A stretch of 33,998 nt of DNA, taken from the NCBI GenBank assembly GCA_009380095.1, contig WHSL01000041.1, positions 1-33,998 of the forward strand. Reading direction: 5' to 3'. Below, piece after piece: positions 16,091 through 24,021 of this stretch; position 1 is the stretch's first letter, and each line of letters starts with the position of its first letter. Source of the DNA: Streptosporangiales bacterium. GTDB taxonomy: Bacteria > Actinomycetota > Actinomycetes > Streptosporangiales > Streptosporangiaceae. The notes beneath the pieces are model-generated. The model had not been told where the DNA came from and searched no databases. It was given only the letters and a program-made list of their open reading frames with translations. The translations under genes and the position numbers were made by a program.

Positions 16091-18589
16091 TCAAGCGCCG
16101 GCCGCCTCGACCACCCGCGCCCACTCCTCCAAGAGCGTGTGCGCGGCGTCGTCGTCCGGACCCTCGGCCCACAGGTGCGTGACGGCCTCGCTGGTGTCCG
16201 GCAGGACCAGCGCCCAGCTCCCGTCCGGCTCGACGACCCGTACGCCGTCGGTGGTGTCGATCTCCCGCTCGCCGGCCGCCTCCACCACCGAGCGCATCAC
16301 CGAGCCCTTCGCCGCCCAGGGCGTCGGCACCGACCGCTTGAGCAGGTGCGCCTGCGGGATCCGCCGGTCGATCTGGGACAGCGACAGCCGGGTGCGCGCG
16401 ACGAGGCCGAGCAGCCGCACGAACGCCGCGATGCCGTCCGCGGTGCGGGCGAACTCCGGGGTGATGAAACCGCCCCGGCCGTTGCCGGCGAAGACGATCC
16501 CGTCCGCCATCGCCGCGGTGGTCAGCGCGTCCTGCGAGGTGGGCGTCCACTGCACCTCCACCCCGTGGTAGCGGGTCACCTGCTCCGCCACCCGGGTGGT
16601 GGTCACCGGCAGCGCCACCCGGCCGCCGCGTCGCTCCGCCGCGACGAGGTCCAGCACCACCAGCAGCGCGCGCTCGTCGCTGATCAGCGCGCCGTTCTCG
16701 TCGACCAGCGCCAGCCGCTCCCCCACCGGGTCGAACCGGACCCCGAACGCCGCGCGCGCGGACGCCACCAGCTCCCCCAGCCTCTGCATGTCGCGCATGT
16801 GCTCGGCGAGCGTCTCCGTCGGGGAGGCCTCGTCCAGCCGGTTGTTCACGGTCAGCACCTCGACGCCGACCCGGCCGAGCAGGCTGGGCAGCACCACCGA
16901 GGCCGTACCGCCGGCGCAGTCGACCACGACCTTCAGCTCCGCCTCGCGCACGCCCGTGGTGTCCACGCAGCGCAGCAGCTCGAAGGTGTAGGTCTCCAGG
17001 GCGCGGGCCGGGTACGACAGCTCGGCGATCTCGCCCGGGAAGGCACGGCGGAACTCCTGCCGGGAGAAGACCCGCTCCAGCTTGCGCTGCGCGCCCTGGG
17101 AGAGGTCGGCGCCGCGCTCGTCCAGCACCATGATGTCCACGCCCTGCGGGTCCCCGGGCGTGGTGCGCAGCGCGATGCCGCCGCTGTGCTCCGTACGGGC
17201 CGTGGCGAACCGGGCCACCGGCAGCGGCGCCGCCTCCAGGTCCACCACGTTGATCGCGCTGGCGTTCAGCGCGCTGATCACCGCCCGTTTCAGCGCGCGC
17301 GCCGCGCGGGAGGCGTCGTGGGAGGTGGTGACGGTGGCGCCCTTCTTCAGCGTGGTCGCGTACGCGCTCGCCAGCCGTACGCACAGCTCCGGCGTGATCT
17401 CCACGTTGATCAGCCCGGAGACCCCGCGCGGGCCGAACAGGGTGCGCTGGCCGCGGGATTCCCAGATCACGCTGGTGTTGACGACCGCGCCGGCCTCGAT
17501 GGTCTTGAACGGATAGACCTTCACGTCCGAGGAGAGGTACGCCTCCGGCTCGATCACGCACTCGTCGCCGACGACGGTGCCCTCCTCGATCCGGGCACCG
17601 GCCATCACGTCGGTGTTCTTGCCGATCACACAGCCCCGCAGGTTCGTGCTCGGCCCCAGGTAGACGTTGTCGTGGGTGACGGCGCGGTGGCAGAAGGCGC
17701 CCTCCTTGACCACCACGTTGCTGCCCAGCACGGTGAACTCGCGCAGCTCGGCGCCCGCCTCCACCTTGGCGTAGTCGCCGACGTAGAGCGGGCCCTTGAG
17801 CACCGCCTCCGGGTCCACCTCGGCGCCCTCGGCGACCCACACCCCCGGCGACATCTCGAAGGCGTCGATCTCCACGTCCACCTTGCCGGAGAGCACGTCC
17901 GCGTGCGCCTTCAGGTAGCTCTCGTGGGTGCCGACGTCCTCCCAGTAGCCCTCCGCCACGTACCCGAAGAGCGGCTCGCCCTCGGCGAGCAGTTGCGGGA
18001 AGATGTCGCCCGACCAGTCGGACGGCTCGCCGGCCGGCACATGGTCGAGCACCTCCGGCTCCATCACGTAGATGCCCGTGTTGACGGTGTCGGAGAAGAC
18101 CTGTCCCCACGTCGGCTTCTCCAGGAAGCGCTGGATGCGGCCCTGGTCGTCGACGATGATGATGCCGAACTCCAGCGGGTTCGCCACCCGCTTCAGGCCG
18201 ATGGTGACCATGGCGCCGTTCTTCTTGTGGAACCGCACCATGTCGGTCAGGTCGATGTCGGTGAGCGCGTCACCGGAGATCACGATGAACGGCTCGTCGC
18301 GCAGCGCGTCCGCGGCGTTCTTCACGCTGCCGGCGGTGCCCAGCGGCACCTCCTCGGTGGCGTAGTGCAGACGCATGCCCAGCTCGCCGCCGTCGCCGAA
18401 GTAGTTGCGCACCAGGGCGGCGAGGAACTGGACGGTGACGACGGTCTCGGTGAAGCCGTGGCGCTTCAGCAGCCGCAGCACGTGCTCCATGATCGGCCGG
18501 TTGACCACGGGCAGCAGCGGCTTGGGCTGGTTGGCGGTCATGGGGCGCAGCCGGGTGCCCTCGCCCCCCGCCATGACGACGGCCTTCAT
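16091..18589 (-). CDS. Mannose-1-phosphate guanylyltransferase fused to a degenerate phosphomannomutase-like domain
   Basis: An 832-residue protein. Residues 1-235 form a nucleotidyltransferase with [13 protein letters not shown] (7-18), K-P-LLP, the metal aspartate in [10 protein letters not shown] (about D107) and FLEKP. Residues 245-375 are a left-handed beta-helix (hexapeptide repeats such as [17 protein letters not shown]). Residues about 385-830 resemble phosphoglucomutase/phosphomannomutase: the active-site segment is TTSHD (S423), but the usual DGDxDR metal loop reads FDPVGER (620-625), keeping one of three aspartates. The first domain should make GDP-mannose (or another NDP-sugar); the mutase domain is probably inactive or regulatory. 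It sits between pgsA and the DUF881 unit, an addition relative to M. tuberculosis order. Confidence 0.9.
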   Translation of the reverse strand: MKAVVMAGGEGTRLRPMTANQPKPLLPVVNRPIMEHVLRLLKRHGFTETVVTVQFLAALVRNYFGDGGELGMRLHYATEEVPLGTAGSVKNAADALRDEPFIVISGDALTDIDLTDMVRFHKKNGAMVTIGLKRVANPLEFGIIIVDDQGRIQRFLEKPTWGQVFSDTVNTGIYVMEPEVLDHVPAGEPSDWSGDIFPQLLAEGEPLFGYVAEGYWEDVGTHESYLKAHADVLSGKVDVEIDAFEMSPGVWVAEGAEVDPEAVLKGPLYVGDYAKVEAGAELREFTVLGSNVVVKEGAFCHRAVTHDNVYLGPSTNLRGCVIGKNTDVMAGARIEEGTVVGDECVIEPEAYLSSDVKVYPFKTIEAGAVVNTSVIWESRGQRTLFGPRGVSGLINVEITPELCVRLASAYATTLKKGATVTTSHDASRAARALKRAVISALNASAINVVDLEAAPLPVARFATARTEHSGGIALRTTPGDPQGVDIMVLDERGADLSQGAQRKLERVFSRQEFRRAFPGEIAELSYPARALETYTFELLRCVDTTGVREAELKVVVDCAGGTASVVLPSLLGRVGVEVLTVNNRLDEASPTETLAEHMRDMQRLGELVASARAAFGVRFDPVGERLALVDENGALISDERALLVVLDLVAAERRGGRVALPVTTTRVAEQVTRYHGVEVQWTPTSQDALTTAAMADGIVFAGNGRGGFITPEFARTADGIAAFVRLLGLVARTRLSLSQIDRRIPQAHLLKRSVPTPWAAKGSVMRSVVEAAGEREIDTTDGVRVVEPDGSWALVLPDTSEAVTHLWAEGPDDDAAHTLLEEWARVVEAAGA

Positions 18590-18623
18590 CGGACGCCGCA
18601 GGATGCGTCGGGGCGTCGAGGTC

Positions 18624-19322
18624 TCATTGTTGAGAGGTCGCTCCCTTCCGGTCCTTGGCGGCGGTGGCCCGCCGCTCTGGGGCCGTAGACGGCGAGGGAC
18701 GACGAGTGGGATCGTCCGCCGGTGGTGTGGAGCGTGCGCCGGCGATCAGCCTCCGCGCCTGGACCGCGTACAGCGCTCCGGCCCACCAATACAGACCGGT
18801 TCCCCAGATGGCGAAGGCCCAACCGGTCACATAGGCCGCCTGCGCCCAGATGCCGTGATGGTCGCCGAGGAAGAGCAGCGGAAACGCGTAGAGCAGGCAG
18901 AGCGTGGCGGCCTTGCCGGCGAAGTTGACCGGCAGCGGCCCGTAGCCGTACATCCGCAGCACCGGCAGGGCCAGCACCACGAGCACGTCGCGGCCGATCA
19001 GCAGCGCCGCCACCCACCAGGGAACGATGTCGCGCAGGACCAGGGCGATCAGCGTGGCGAAGGTGTAGAGCCGGTCGGCGGACGGGTCGAGCACCTGCCC
19101 GAGCCGGCTGGTCTGATCCAGCGCGCGGGCGATCTTGCCGTCCAGCCAGTCCGAGATTCCGGCGAACGCGAGGAGCGCAAGCGCCCAGCCGTCCTCCTTC
19201 GGGCCCAGCACGAGCCAGAGGAACACCGGCACGCCGAGCAGGCGGGCGACGCTGAGCGCGTTGGGAATCGTCCAGACGCGGTCCAGCCTCCCCGGCGCCG
19301 AAGAGTCCCCACGGGTCTCCAC
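18624..19322 (-). CDS. CDP-alcohol phosphatidyltransferase (PgsA2/PgsA family)
   Basis: A 232-residue integral membrane enzyme. The family signature D-x2-D-G-x2-A-R-x8-G-x3-D-x3-D is seen in [20 protein letters not shown] followed by VLDPSADR. About five to six membrane segments follow ([20 protein letters not shown] and others), then a hydrophilic Pro/Arg-rich tail. It transfers a phosphatidyl group from CDP-diacylglycerol to an alcohol; phosphatidylglycerophosphate synthesis is the usual annotation, but substrate cannot be read from the sequence. Position corresponds to pgsA2 (Rv1822). The GTG start 19322 has GGGAGG four to five bases upstream. Confidence 0.92.
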   Translation of the reverse strand: METRGDSSAPGRLDRVWTIPNALSVARLLGVPVFLWLVLGPKEDGWALALLAFAGISDWLDGKIARALDQTSRLGQVLDPSADRLYTFATLIALVLRDIVPWWVAALLIGRDVLVVLALPVLRMYGYGPLPVNFAGKAATLCLLYAFPLLFLGDHHGIWAQAAYVTGWAFAIWGTGLYWWAGALYAVQARRLIAGARSTPPADDPTRRPSPSTAPERRATAAKDRKGATSQQ

Positions 19323-19485
19323 GCAACCTCCCTCTGGCCTGTCCTGACCCTACCGGCAACCGCCGTCACCTCGGCTCCGCGGACGTCTGCGGGTCGCGCG
19401 GCCCGGCTCCGCCATCCTCCCGCGCGCTGTCGGTGCCCGCCGGTACGGTGGCGGGGATGATCGAGGGCCGGACGTGGGGGGCGTG

Positions 19486-20574
19486 ATGGCGCGGGGCACG
19501 CTGCGGGCCGCGAAGTCGCGGGGCTCCGGCTCGCGCACGGCCGGATCGGCGGGCGCGCGGGGCCGGTCCGCGGGCTGGCAGGGGTCGCCGGTGGTGACGG
19601 CCGTGGTCTCGGTCCTGGTCTGGGGGCTGGCGGCCGGGCCGGTGCTGTGGGCGGTGCTCCGGCTGAGTGGCACCGAGGACGGCTATCCGCTCTTCCCCGC
19701 GCTCGCGTTCACGCCGTACGCGGCGGTGGCGGCGCTGGTGCCGCTCGGGGTGGCGCTGCTCGCGCGGCGGCGCGCGGCGGCGATGGTCACGGTGCTCGCC
19801 CTGATCGCGCTCGTCGCGGTGCTGGTGCCGCGGGTGATCCCGAGCCGTGGCCCGGAGATCCCGCCGGACGGCCCGCGGCTGCGCGTGCTGAGCCTCAACC
19901 TCGAGTACGGCGAGGCCGACCCGCGCCAGGTCGTGGGGCTGGTCAAGACGCACCGGGCGGACGTGCTGAGCCTGCAGGAGGCCGACGCCGCCGCCGTGGA
20001 GCGGCTGGAGGGTGCGGGGCTGCGGGAGTGGCTGCCGCATCGGGTCGCGCTGGACGGCACGGCCTGGGCGGCGGGGGCGCTGTATGCCCGGTATCCGTTG
20101 AAACGGCTGCCGGAGTGGGATCCGTCCGCCGAGTTCCGGATGCCGTACGCGCGGATGGACGTGCCGGGGGCGCCGCCCGTCGAGATCATGTCCGTGCATC
20201 CAACGCCGCCGAGCTCGGAGACGGGGGTCCGGTGGCTGCGGGAGGGTCTCGCCAGGATGCCGTCGGCCGAGCGGCACAAGGGGTCCGCCGGCACGGCCAC
20301 GGTGCGGATCCTCGCGGGCGACTTCAACTCCACGCTGGATCACGCCGCGTTCCGTCAGGTCGTCGACCGCGGGTACGTGGACGCCGCCGCGCAGCGGGGT
20401 GCGGGGTTCGCCGCCACCTGGCCCATGGAGGGGGCTTCGCTGCCGGGCGTGGCCCTCGACCACGTGCTCGCCGACGCGCGCGTCCGGGTGGAGGACTTCC
20501 GCGTCGGCAAGGTGGGCGGCACCGACCACACCCCCGTCTACGCCCGCCTCCGCCTCCCCGCCGCCGGCGACTGA
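19486..20574 (+). CDS. Membrane-anchored endonuclease/exonuclease/phosphatase-family protein
   Basis: From ATG 19486 the protein has 362 residues; GTG 19474 is an in-frame alternative. A basic N-terminus is followed by three membrane segments (about 37-60, 72-93, 99-117), placing the catalytic domain outside the membrane. The EEP domain begins at about 131 with all key residues: N138 in SLNLEYG, E165 in LQEAD, H238 in SVHPTPP, D279 and N281 in AGDFNSTLDH, D325 in LDHVL and D347-H348 in GTDHTPV. Members cleave phosphodiesters or phosphomonoesters (nucleic acids, phospholipids or inositol phosphates). The substrate is unknown, but an extracellular location argues for a secreted nuclease or lipid phosphatase role. 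Confidence 0.9.
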   Translation: MARGTLRAAKSRGSGSRTAGSAGARGRSAGWQGSPVVTAVVSVLVWGLAAGPVLWAVLRLSGTEDGYPLFPALAFTPYAAVAALVPLGVALLARRRAAAMVTVLALIALVAVLVPRVIPSRGPEIPPDGPRLRVLSLNLEYGEADPRQVVGLVKTHRADVLSLQEADAAAVERLEGAGLREWLPHRVALDGTAWAAGALYARYPLKRLPEWDPSAEFRMPYARMDVPGAPPVEIMSVHPTPPSSETGVRWLREGLARMPSAERHKGSAGTATVRILAGDFNSTLDHAAFRQVVDRGYVDAAAQRGAGFAATWPMEGASLPGVALDHVLADARVRVEDFRVGKVGGTDHTPVYARLRLPAAGD

Positions 20575-20758
20575 CCCGAGCCGCCCGGTAGCGAGCGGGC
20601 CTTGGGGGTGCGGGCCCGCCGCGCGTGTGCGGAGCCGGGGGCGGGCGGCCGCCGCATCGCCGCCGGTGAGCGGTGCCGTACGGTGCGGCCCGCCGCGCGT
20701 GTGTCGTGTCGGGGCGGGTAGGCCCCTCGTCGCAGGGCCTTCATCGGGGGAGACGTCC
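20575..20758. other. Intergenic region upstream of the PrsW gene
   Basis: About 180 bp of GC-rich DNA between two plus-strand genes. A CCGCCGCGCGTGTG segment occurs twice (near 20616 and 20691), separated by 75 bp, a short direct repeat. No gene and no clear promoter boxes are seen. Confidence 0.4.
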
Positions 20759-21727
20759 ATGCACGAGGCGCCACCGCCGTCCGCCGGGGATTCGGCGGCC
20801 GGCGAGTTCGAACGGCTACCGCCGCGCCCACCACAGCGGCGGGCTGCCCACCGGCAGTGGCTGAGCATCCTCGGCATCGGCCTGCCGCTGTGGGTGCTCG
20901 CGGTCGTGGTCACGTTCGCCACCGCGAACACCACGCTGCTGCCCACCGTCATCCTGCTCGGCTCGTTCCTGGTGCCGGTCACGTTCGTGGTCTGGGCGTA
21001 CGGCCACGGCCACGCCGAGGACGTCGGCGTCGAGCTGCTCTTCCACGGCTTCGTGGTGGGCGGGGTGCTGGGCGTGGCCGGCGCCTCGCTGCTGGAGACG
21101 TACCTGCTGAACCCCTCACCCTGGATCTACGTGGGCGTCGGGCTGATCGAGGAGGGCGTGAAGGCGCTCGCGCTGGTCTGGGTGGCGCGCCGGATGACCC
21201 GCCGCACCGTCCGCGACGGCCTGGTGCTCGGCGCCACCGTGGGGTTCGGCTTCGCCGCCCTGGAGTCGGCCGGCTACGCGATGAACGCCATGTTCACCCG
21301 GCAGGGCCTGTCGCTGTCGGCGCTGGTGGAGACCGAGATCCTGCGCGGCCTCCTCACCCCGGTCGGGCACGGGCTGTGGACCGCGATCATCGGCGGTCTG
21401 CTCTTCGCCGCTTGGGGAGATCGGCGGCTGCCGCGCGTCACCGGCGGGGTTATCGTCGGCTACCTCGGTGTCGCGCTGCTGCACGCGCTCTGGGACTCGA
21501 TGCACGGCCTGGCCATCGTCGCGACGCTGCTGCTGACCGGGGAGCCCTGGCAGTACCTGCTGCTCCGGGTGGGGCGGCTGCCGGGCGCCACCCCCGGCCA
21601 GCAGCACCTCATCACGTTCCTCGACTGGGGCGGGCTGATCCTCATCTCCGTCATCGCCCTGGCCTGGCTGCGCGCCCTCGTCGTCGGCGACCGCGTACGC
21701 CGCAAGGGCGCGGCCGCCGCGACATGA
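20759..21727 (+). CDS. prsW: PrsW-family intramembrane metalloprotease
   Basis: ATG 20759 is selected by GGGGGAG six bases upstream and gives 322 residues. After a Pro-rich cytoplasmic N-terminus there are about eight membrane segments. All PrsW motifs are present: EEGVK (E131, E132, K135), FAALE (E169), H204 in GHGLW and H242-x-x-x-D246 in HALWD. The family includes Bacillus PrsW, which starts cleavage of an anti-sigma factor; the target here is unknown and no anti-sigma gene is adjacent. It is next to the EEP phosphatase on the same strand, 185 bp downstream, and is probably transcribed separately. Confidence 0.93.
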   Translation: MHEAPPPSAGDSAAGEFERLPPRPPQRRAAHRQWLSILGIGLPLWVLAVVVTFATANTTLLPTVILLGSFLVPVTFVVWAYGHGHAEDVGVELLFHGFVVGGVLGVAGASLLETYLLNPSPWIYVGVGLIEEGVKALALVWVARRMTRRTVRDGLVLGATVGFGFAALESAGYAMNAMFTRQGLSLSALVETEILRGLLTPVGHGLWTAIIGGLLFAAWGDRRLPRVTGGVIVGYLGVALLHALWDSMHGLAIVATLLLTGEPWQYLLLRVGRLPGATPGQQHLITFLDWGGLILISVIALAWLRALVVGDRVRRKGAAAAT

Positions 21728-21752
21728 CCGGACCGGCCGTCCGCGCGCGGCG

Positions 21753-22397
21753 TCAGCCGGAGCGCTTCTCCGGTGGGGTACCGGTGCGCAGCGGCGTGGT
21801 GTCGATCGTGCCGCGGGAGCAGACCGAGCTGCCGTTCCAGTCCACCGGGAACTGACGGGTGTCGTCCGGCGCGGTGACCTCGAGCGTCTCCGCCTTCGGC
21901 TGGCAGGGCCCGCTCTCGTTGTCGCCTGCGGCGGGCACCGTGCTCCACCGGATCTCGGTGTACGCGCTGTCGCCCGGCGCGAGGATCACCAGGTTGCGCA
22001 GCTGCCGCCCCTCGCGGCGCACGTTGGTGGGCAGCGGGCGGTCCTGGGCGTCGAGCAGCCGCATGCCGACATAGCCGGTCGCGTCGCAGGGCCGCTTCCC
22101 GGTGTTGGTGACGATCAGCACCGCGTACGTGGACCCCATGCCCGCGCCCTGGATCCTGATCCGGCCCTTCATGGTGGCGGCCTGGCAGACGCCGCGCCCG
22201 TTGGCCGGCGAGGTGGGCCTGGTCTCCGGAGTGGGGCTCGTCCCGCCCTGATCGGCCGGCGTGCCACCGGACGCGTCCACCGTCGCCCCGCCGGACGGGT
22301 CACCCGCCGACGCGCCGCCGGTCCCACCGCATCCGGCCAGCAACGCCGCCGCCGCGATCAGCACTCCGGCGGCGGTCCGGCCACGCGTCTCACCCAC
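21753..22397 (-). CDS. DUF4232 lipoprotein
   Basis: A 214-residue secreted lipoprotein. The signal peptide AAGVLIAAAALLAGCGG has a lipobox (LLAGC), followed by a Ser/Thr/Gly/Pro-rich linker (about 24-68) and a beta-sandwich DUF4232 domain containing cysteines at CQAATM, RPCDATGY, GPCQPK and SVCSRG that could form two disulfides. The pattern VLIVTNTGKRPCDATGYVGM and LAPGDSAYTEIRWS is typical of the family, which is common in actinobacteria and of unknown function. The GTG start 22397 has AAGGGGG six bases upstream. It ends convergently 25 bp from the PrsW gene. Confidence 0.9.
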   Translation of the reverse strand: MGETRGRTAAGVLIAAAALLAGCGGTGGASAGDPSGGATVDASGGTPADQGGTSPTPETRPTSPANGRGVCQAATMKGRIRIQGAGMGSTYAVLIVTNTGKRPCDATGYVGMRLLDAQDRPLPTNVRREGRQLRNLVILAPGDSAYTEIRWSTVPAAGDNESGPCQPKAETLEVTAPDDTRQFPVDWNGSSVCSRGTIDTTPLRTGTPPEKRSG

Positions 22398-22421
22398 AGA
22401 GGGCCCCCTTTCAACGCGGCG

Positions 22422-22450
22422 ATCATAAGTGCCCGGTTACCAAGATCCAC
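22422..22450 (-). promoter_or_regulatory. Candidate promoter of the DUF4232 lipoprotein gene
   Basis: On the minus strand GTGGAT (22445-22450) and TATGAT (22422-22427) are 17 bp apart. The -10 box is one base from consensus. The pair lies about 25 bp upstream of the GTG start. Confidence 0.4.
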
Positions 22451-22469
22451 GCGAAACGGCCGCTTTCCC

Positions 22470-22847
22470 TCATGTGTCACTCTCCTTCCGCAGCCGCAGG
22501 ACGTACACCGTGGCCACCAGCGGCGGGAAGTATCCGCCGAGCCCTCCGGCGGCGCCCACGAACCCGGTCACGGTGCCCACCTCCGAGGGCCGGACGAGCT
22601 TGGCGACGAGGGCGAACACCCCGCCGGTACCGAACCCCAGGGCGAACGCCGGGACGACGTACGTGGTCCCCGCCGCCAGCTCGGGCGGCGGCGTCAGCGT
22701 CAGCATCAGCATCAGCGCCATCACGGTGGTGACCGGAAACGCCGCCACCAGCACCCTGACCGGCCCGATCCGGTCGGAGAGCAGGCCGCCGACGGGCCGC
22801 GTGACGACCGCGGCGAGGGAGAATCCGGCGGTCCGCATGCCCGCGCC
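22470..22847 (-). pseudogene. narK: 3' remnant of a NarK-type nitrate/nitrite MFS transporter gene
   Basis: About 125 C-terminal residues of a roughly 400-residue transporter remain: GMRTAGFSLAAVVTRPVGG with the downstream LSDRIG motif, two hydrophobic segments, and VGTVTGFVGAAGGLGGYFPP, the nitrate-signature-like block near the end of NarK proteins. The reading frame is open to its natural-looking stop at 22470. Upstream of 22847 the sequence stops resembling a transporter and becomes the antisense of narG. The N-terminal two thirds, start codon and promoter are missing, so it is not expected to work. Confidence 0.8.
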
Positions 22848-23331
22848 GGTCTGGGCTGGGGCCGGACGGGCAGGCGGAGGTGACGGTCCGGTACCTGACG
22901 CCGCACTCCAAGTGGTCCATCCACTCCGAGTACCAGGACAACCCGCTGATGCTGACGCTGTCCCGAGGCGGCCCGACGATCTGGATGAGCCCCGCCGACG
23001 CCGATGCGATCGGGGTGCGCGACAACGACTGGATCGAGGCGGTGAACCGCAACGGCGTGGTGGTGGCGCGGGCCATCGTCTCGCACGGATGCCCGCCGGC
23101 ACCGTCTACCTGCACCACGCCCAGGAACGCCTCATCGACGTGCCGAAGAGCGAGACCACCGGGCGGCGCGGCGGCATCCACAACTCGATCACCCGGCTGC
23201 TGATCAAGCCGACTCATCTGATCGGCGGGTACGCGCAGCTCAGCTTCGCGTTCAACTACCTCGGCCCGACGGGCAACCAGCGCGACGAGGTCACGGTGAT
23301 CCGCCGCCGTTCCCAGGATGTGGAGTACTGA
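22848..23331 (+). pseudogene. narG: 3' remnant of narG (nitrate reductase alpha subunit), frameshifted
   Basis: About 160 C-terminal residues of a roughly 1,200-residue molybdoenzyme subunit. The start of the piece reads LGPDGQAEVTVRYLTPHSKW; later come QDNPLMLTLSRGGPTIWMSP and DNDWIEAVNRNG. At about 23096 one base (a C) is missing, so the frame breaks between SH and RMPAGTV. In the next frame the homology continues through YLHHAQERLIDVP, RRGGIHNSITR and FNYLGPTGNQRDEV to the natural TGA at 23329-23331. It is closest in pattern to mycobacterial NarG. Loss of about 85% of the gene plus the frameshift make this a pseudogene. Confidence 0.9.
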
Positions 23332-23335
23332 CGCA

Positions 23336-23818
23336 TGCGCGTGATGGCACAGGTCGCCATGGTGATGAACCCTGGACAAGTGCATCGGCTGCCACACCTG
23401 CTCGGTGACCTGCAAACAGACCTGGACCAACCGGGCGGGCATGGAGTACGCCTGGTTCAACAACGTGGAGACCCGGCCCGGGCAGGGCTACCCGCGCCGG
23501 TACGAGGACCAGTCGCGCTGGCACGGCGGCTGGGACCTGTCCCCTCCGCGGGTGGAGGCGGCGGCGCGGGAGTCCGGGATTCCGCGGGAGTGGATGGAGG
23601 CAGCGGTGCGGTCGCCGGTCTACGCGCTGGCGAAGACGTACCGGGTGGCGCTGCCGCTGCATCCCGCCCTGGAGCTGCTGCGGATCGCGCTGCGGGACCG
23701 CGGCTCGCCGTACCTTGCCGTGCTCGACGGACTGTGCCGCACCGTCCCCGCCCCGCCCGGCTCGGACACGCGGGCCCGGGAGCCGGCGTGGGCCGGGCCG
23801 CCTGTCGAGGCGGCGGCG
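23336..23818 (+). pseudogene. narH: Fused scraps of narH and narJ (nitrate reductase beta subunit and chaperone)
   Basis: The piece starts five bases after the narG stop with the narH N-terminus (MRVMAQVAMVMN). An extra C at about 23371 shifts the frame; it then reads LDKCIGCHTCSVTCKQTWTN, the first Fe-S ligand set, on to RWHGGW. At about 23540 it jumps, in frame, to a late narH block (VEAAARESGIPREWMEAAVR, SPVYALAKTYRVALPLHP). At about 23666 it jumps again, in frame, to the end of NarJ (LELLRIALRDRGSPYLAVLD, then GPPVE). So at least two internal deletions removed most of narH, the narH-narJ boundary and most of narJ. NarI is not found. The result is non-functional as nitrate reductase. Confidence 0.85.
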
Positions 23819-24021
23819 GCGCTTCCGCATGCCGGACAGCGACCTATCTCGCTCACCACGTCTCCTCACCGGACGAGTGATGGGCGCCACACCGTAGACG
23901 CGAATCCGAGGAAAACGCTGAGCCTCGTACGGCCGACCCCGGTCGCACGGACCCCGCCACCCGCCCCACCTGCGGCGGCGCCGTTGACTTCGCCGGCGCG
24001 GCTACACCGATTCGTTACGGT

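Noticed and set aside
15948-18688. Long open frames on both strands overlapping the guanylyltransferase gene
   Set aside because: Arg/Gly-rich or His/Val-rich translations without motifs; the 832-residue minus-strand protein has three recognisable domains in another frame.
20399-20758. N-terminal extension of the PrsW gene upstream of 20759
   Set aside because: It would overlap the EEP phosphatase gene in another frame and lacks membrane or motif content; the GGGGGAG before 20759 fixes the start.
23880-24021. Possible narI remnant after the narJ scrap
   Set aside because: No frame shows the hydrophobic helices or paired histidines of NarI.
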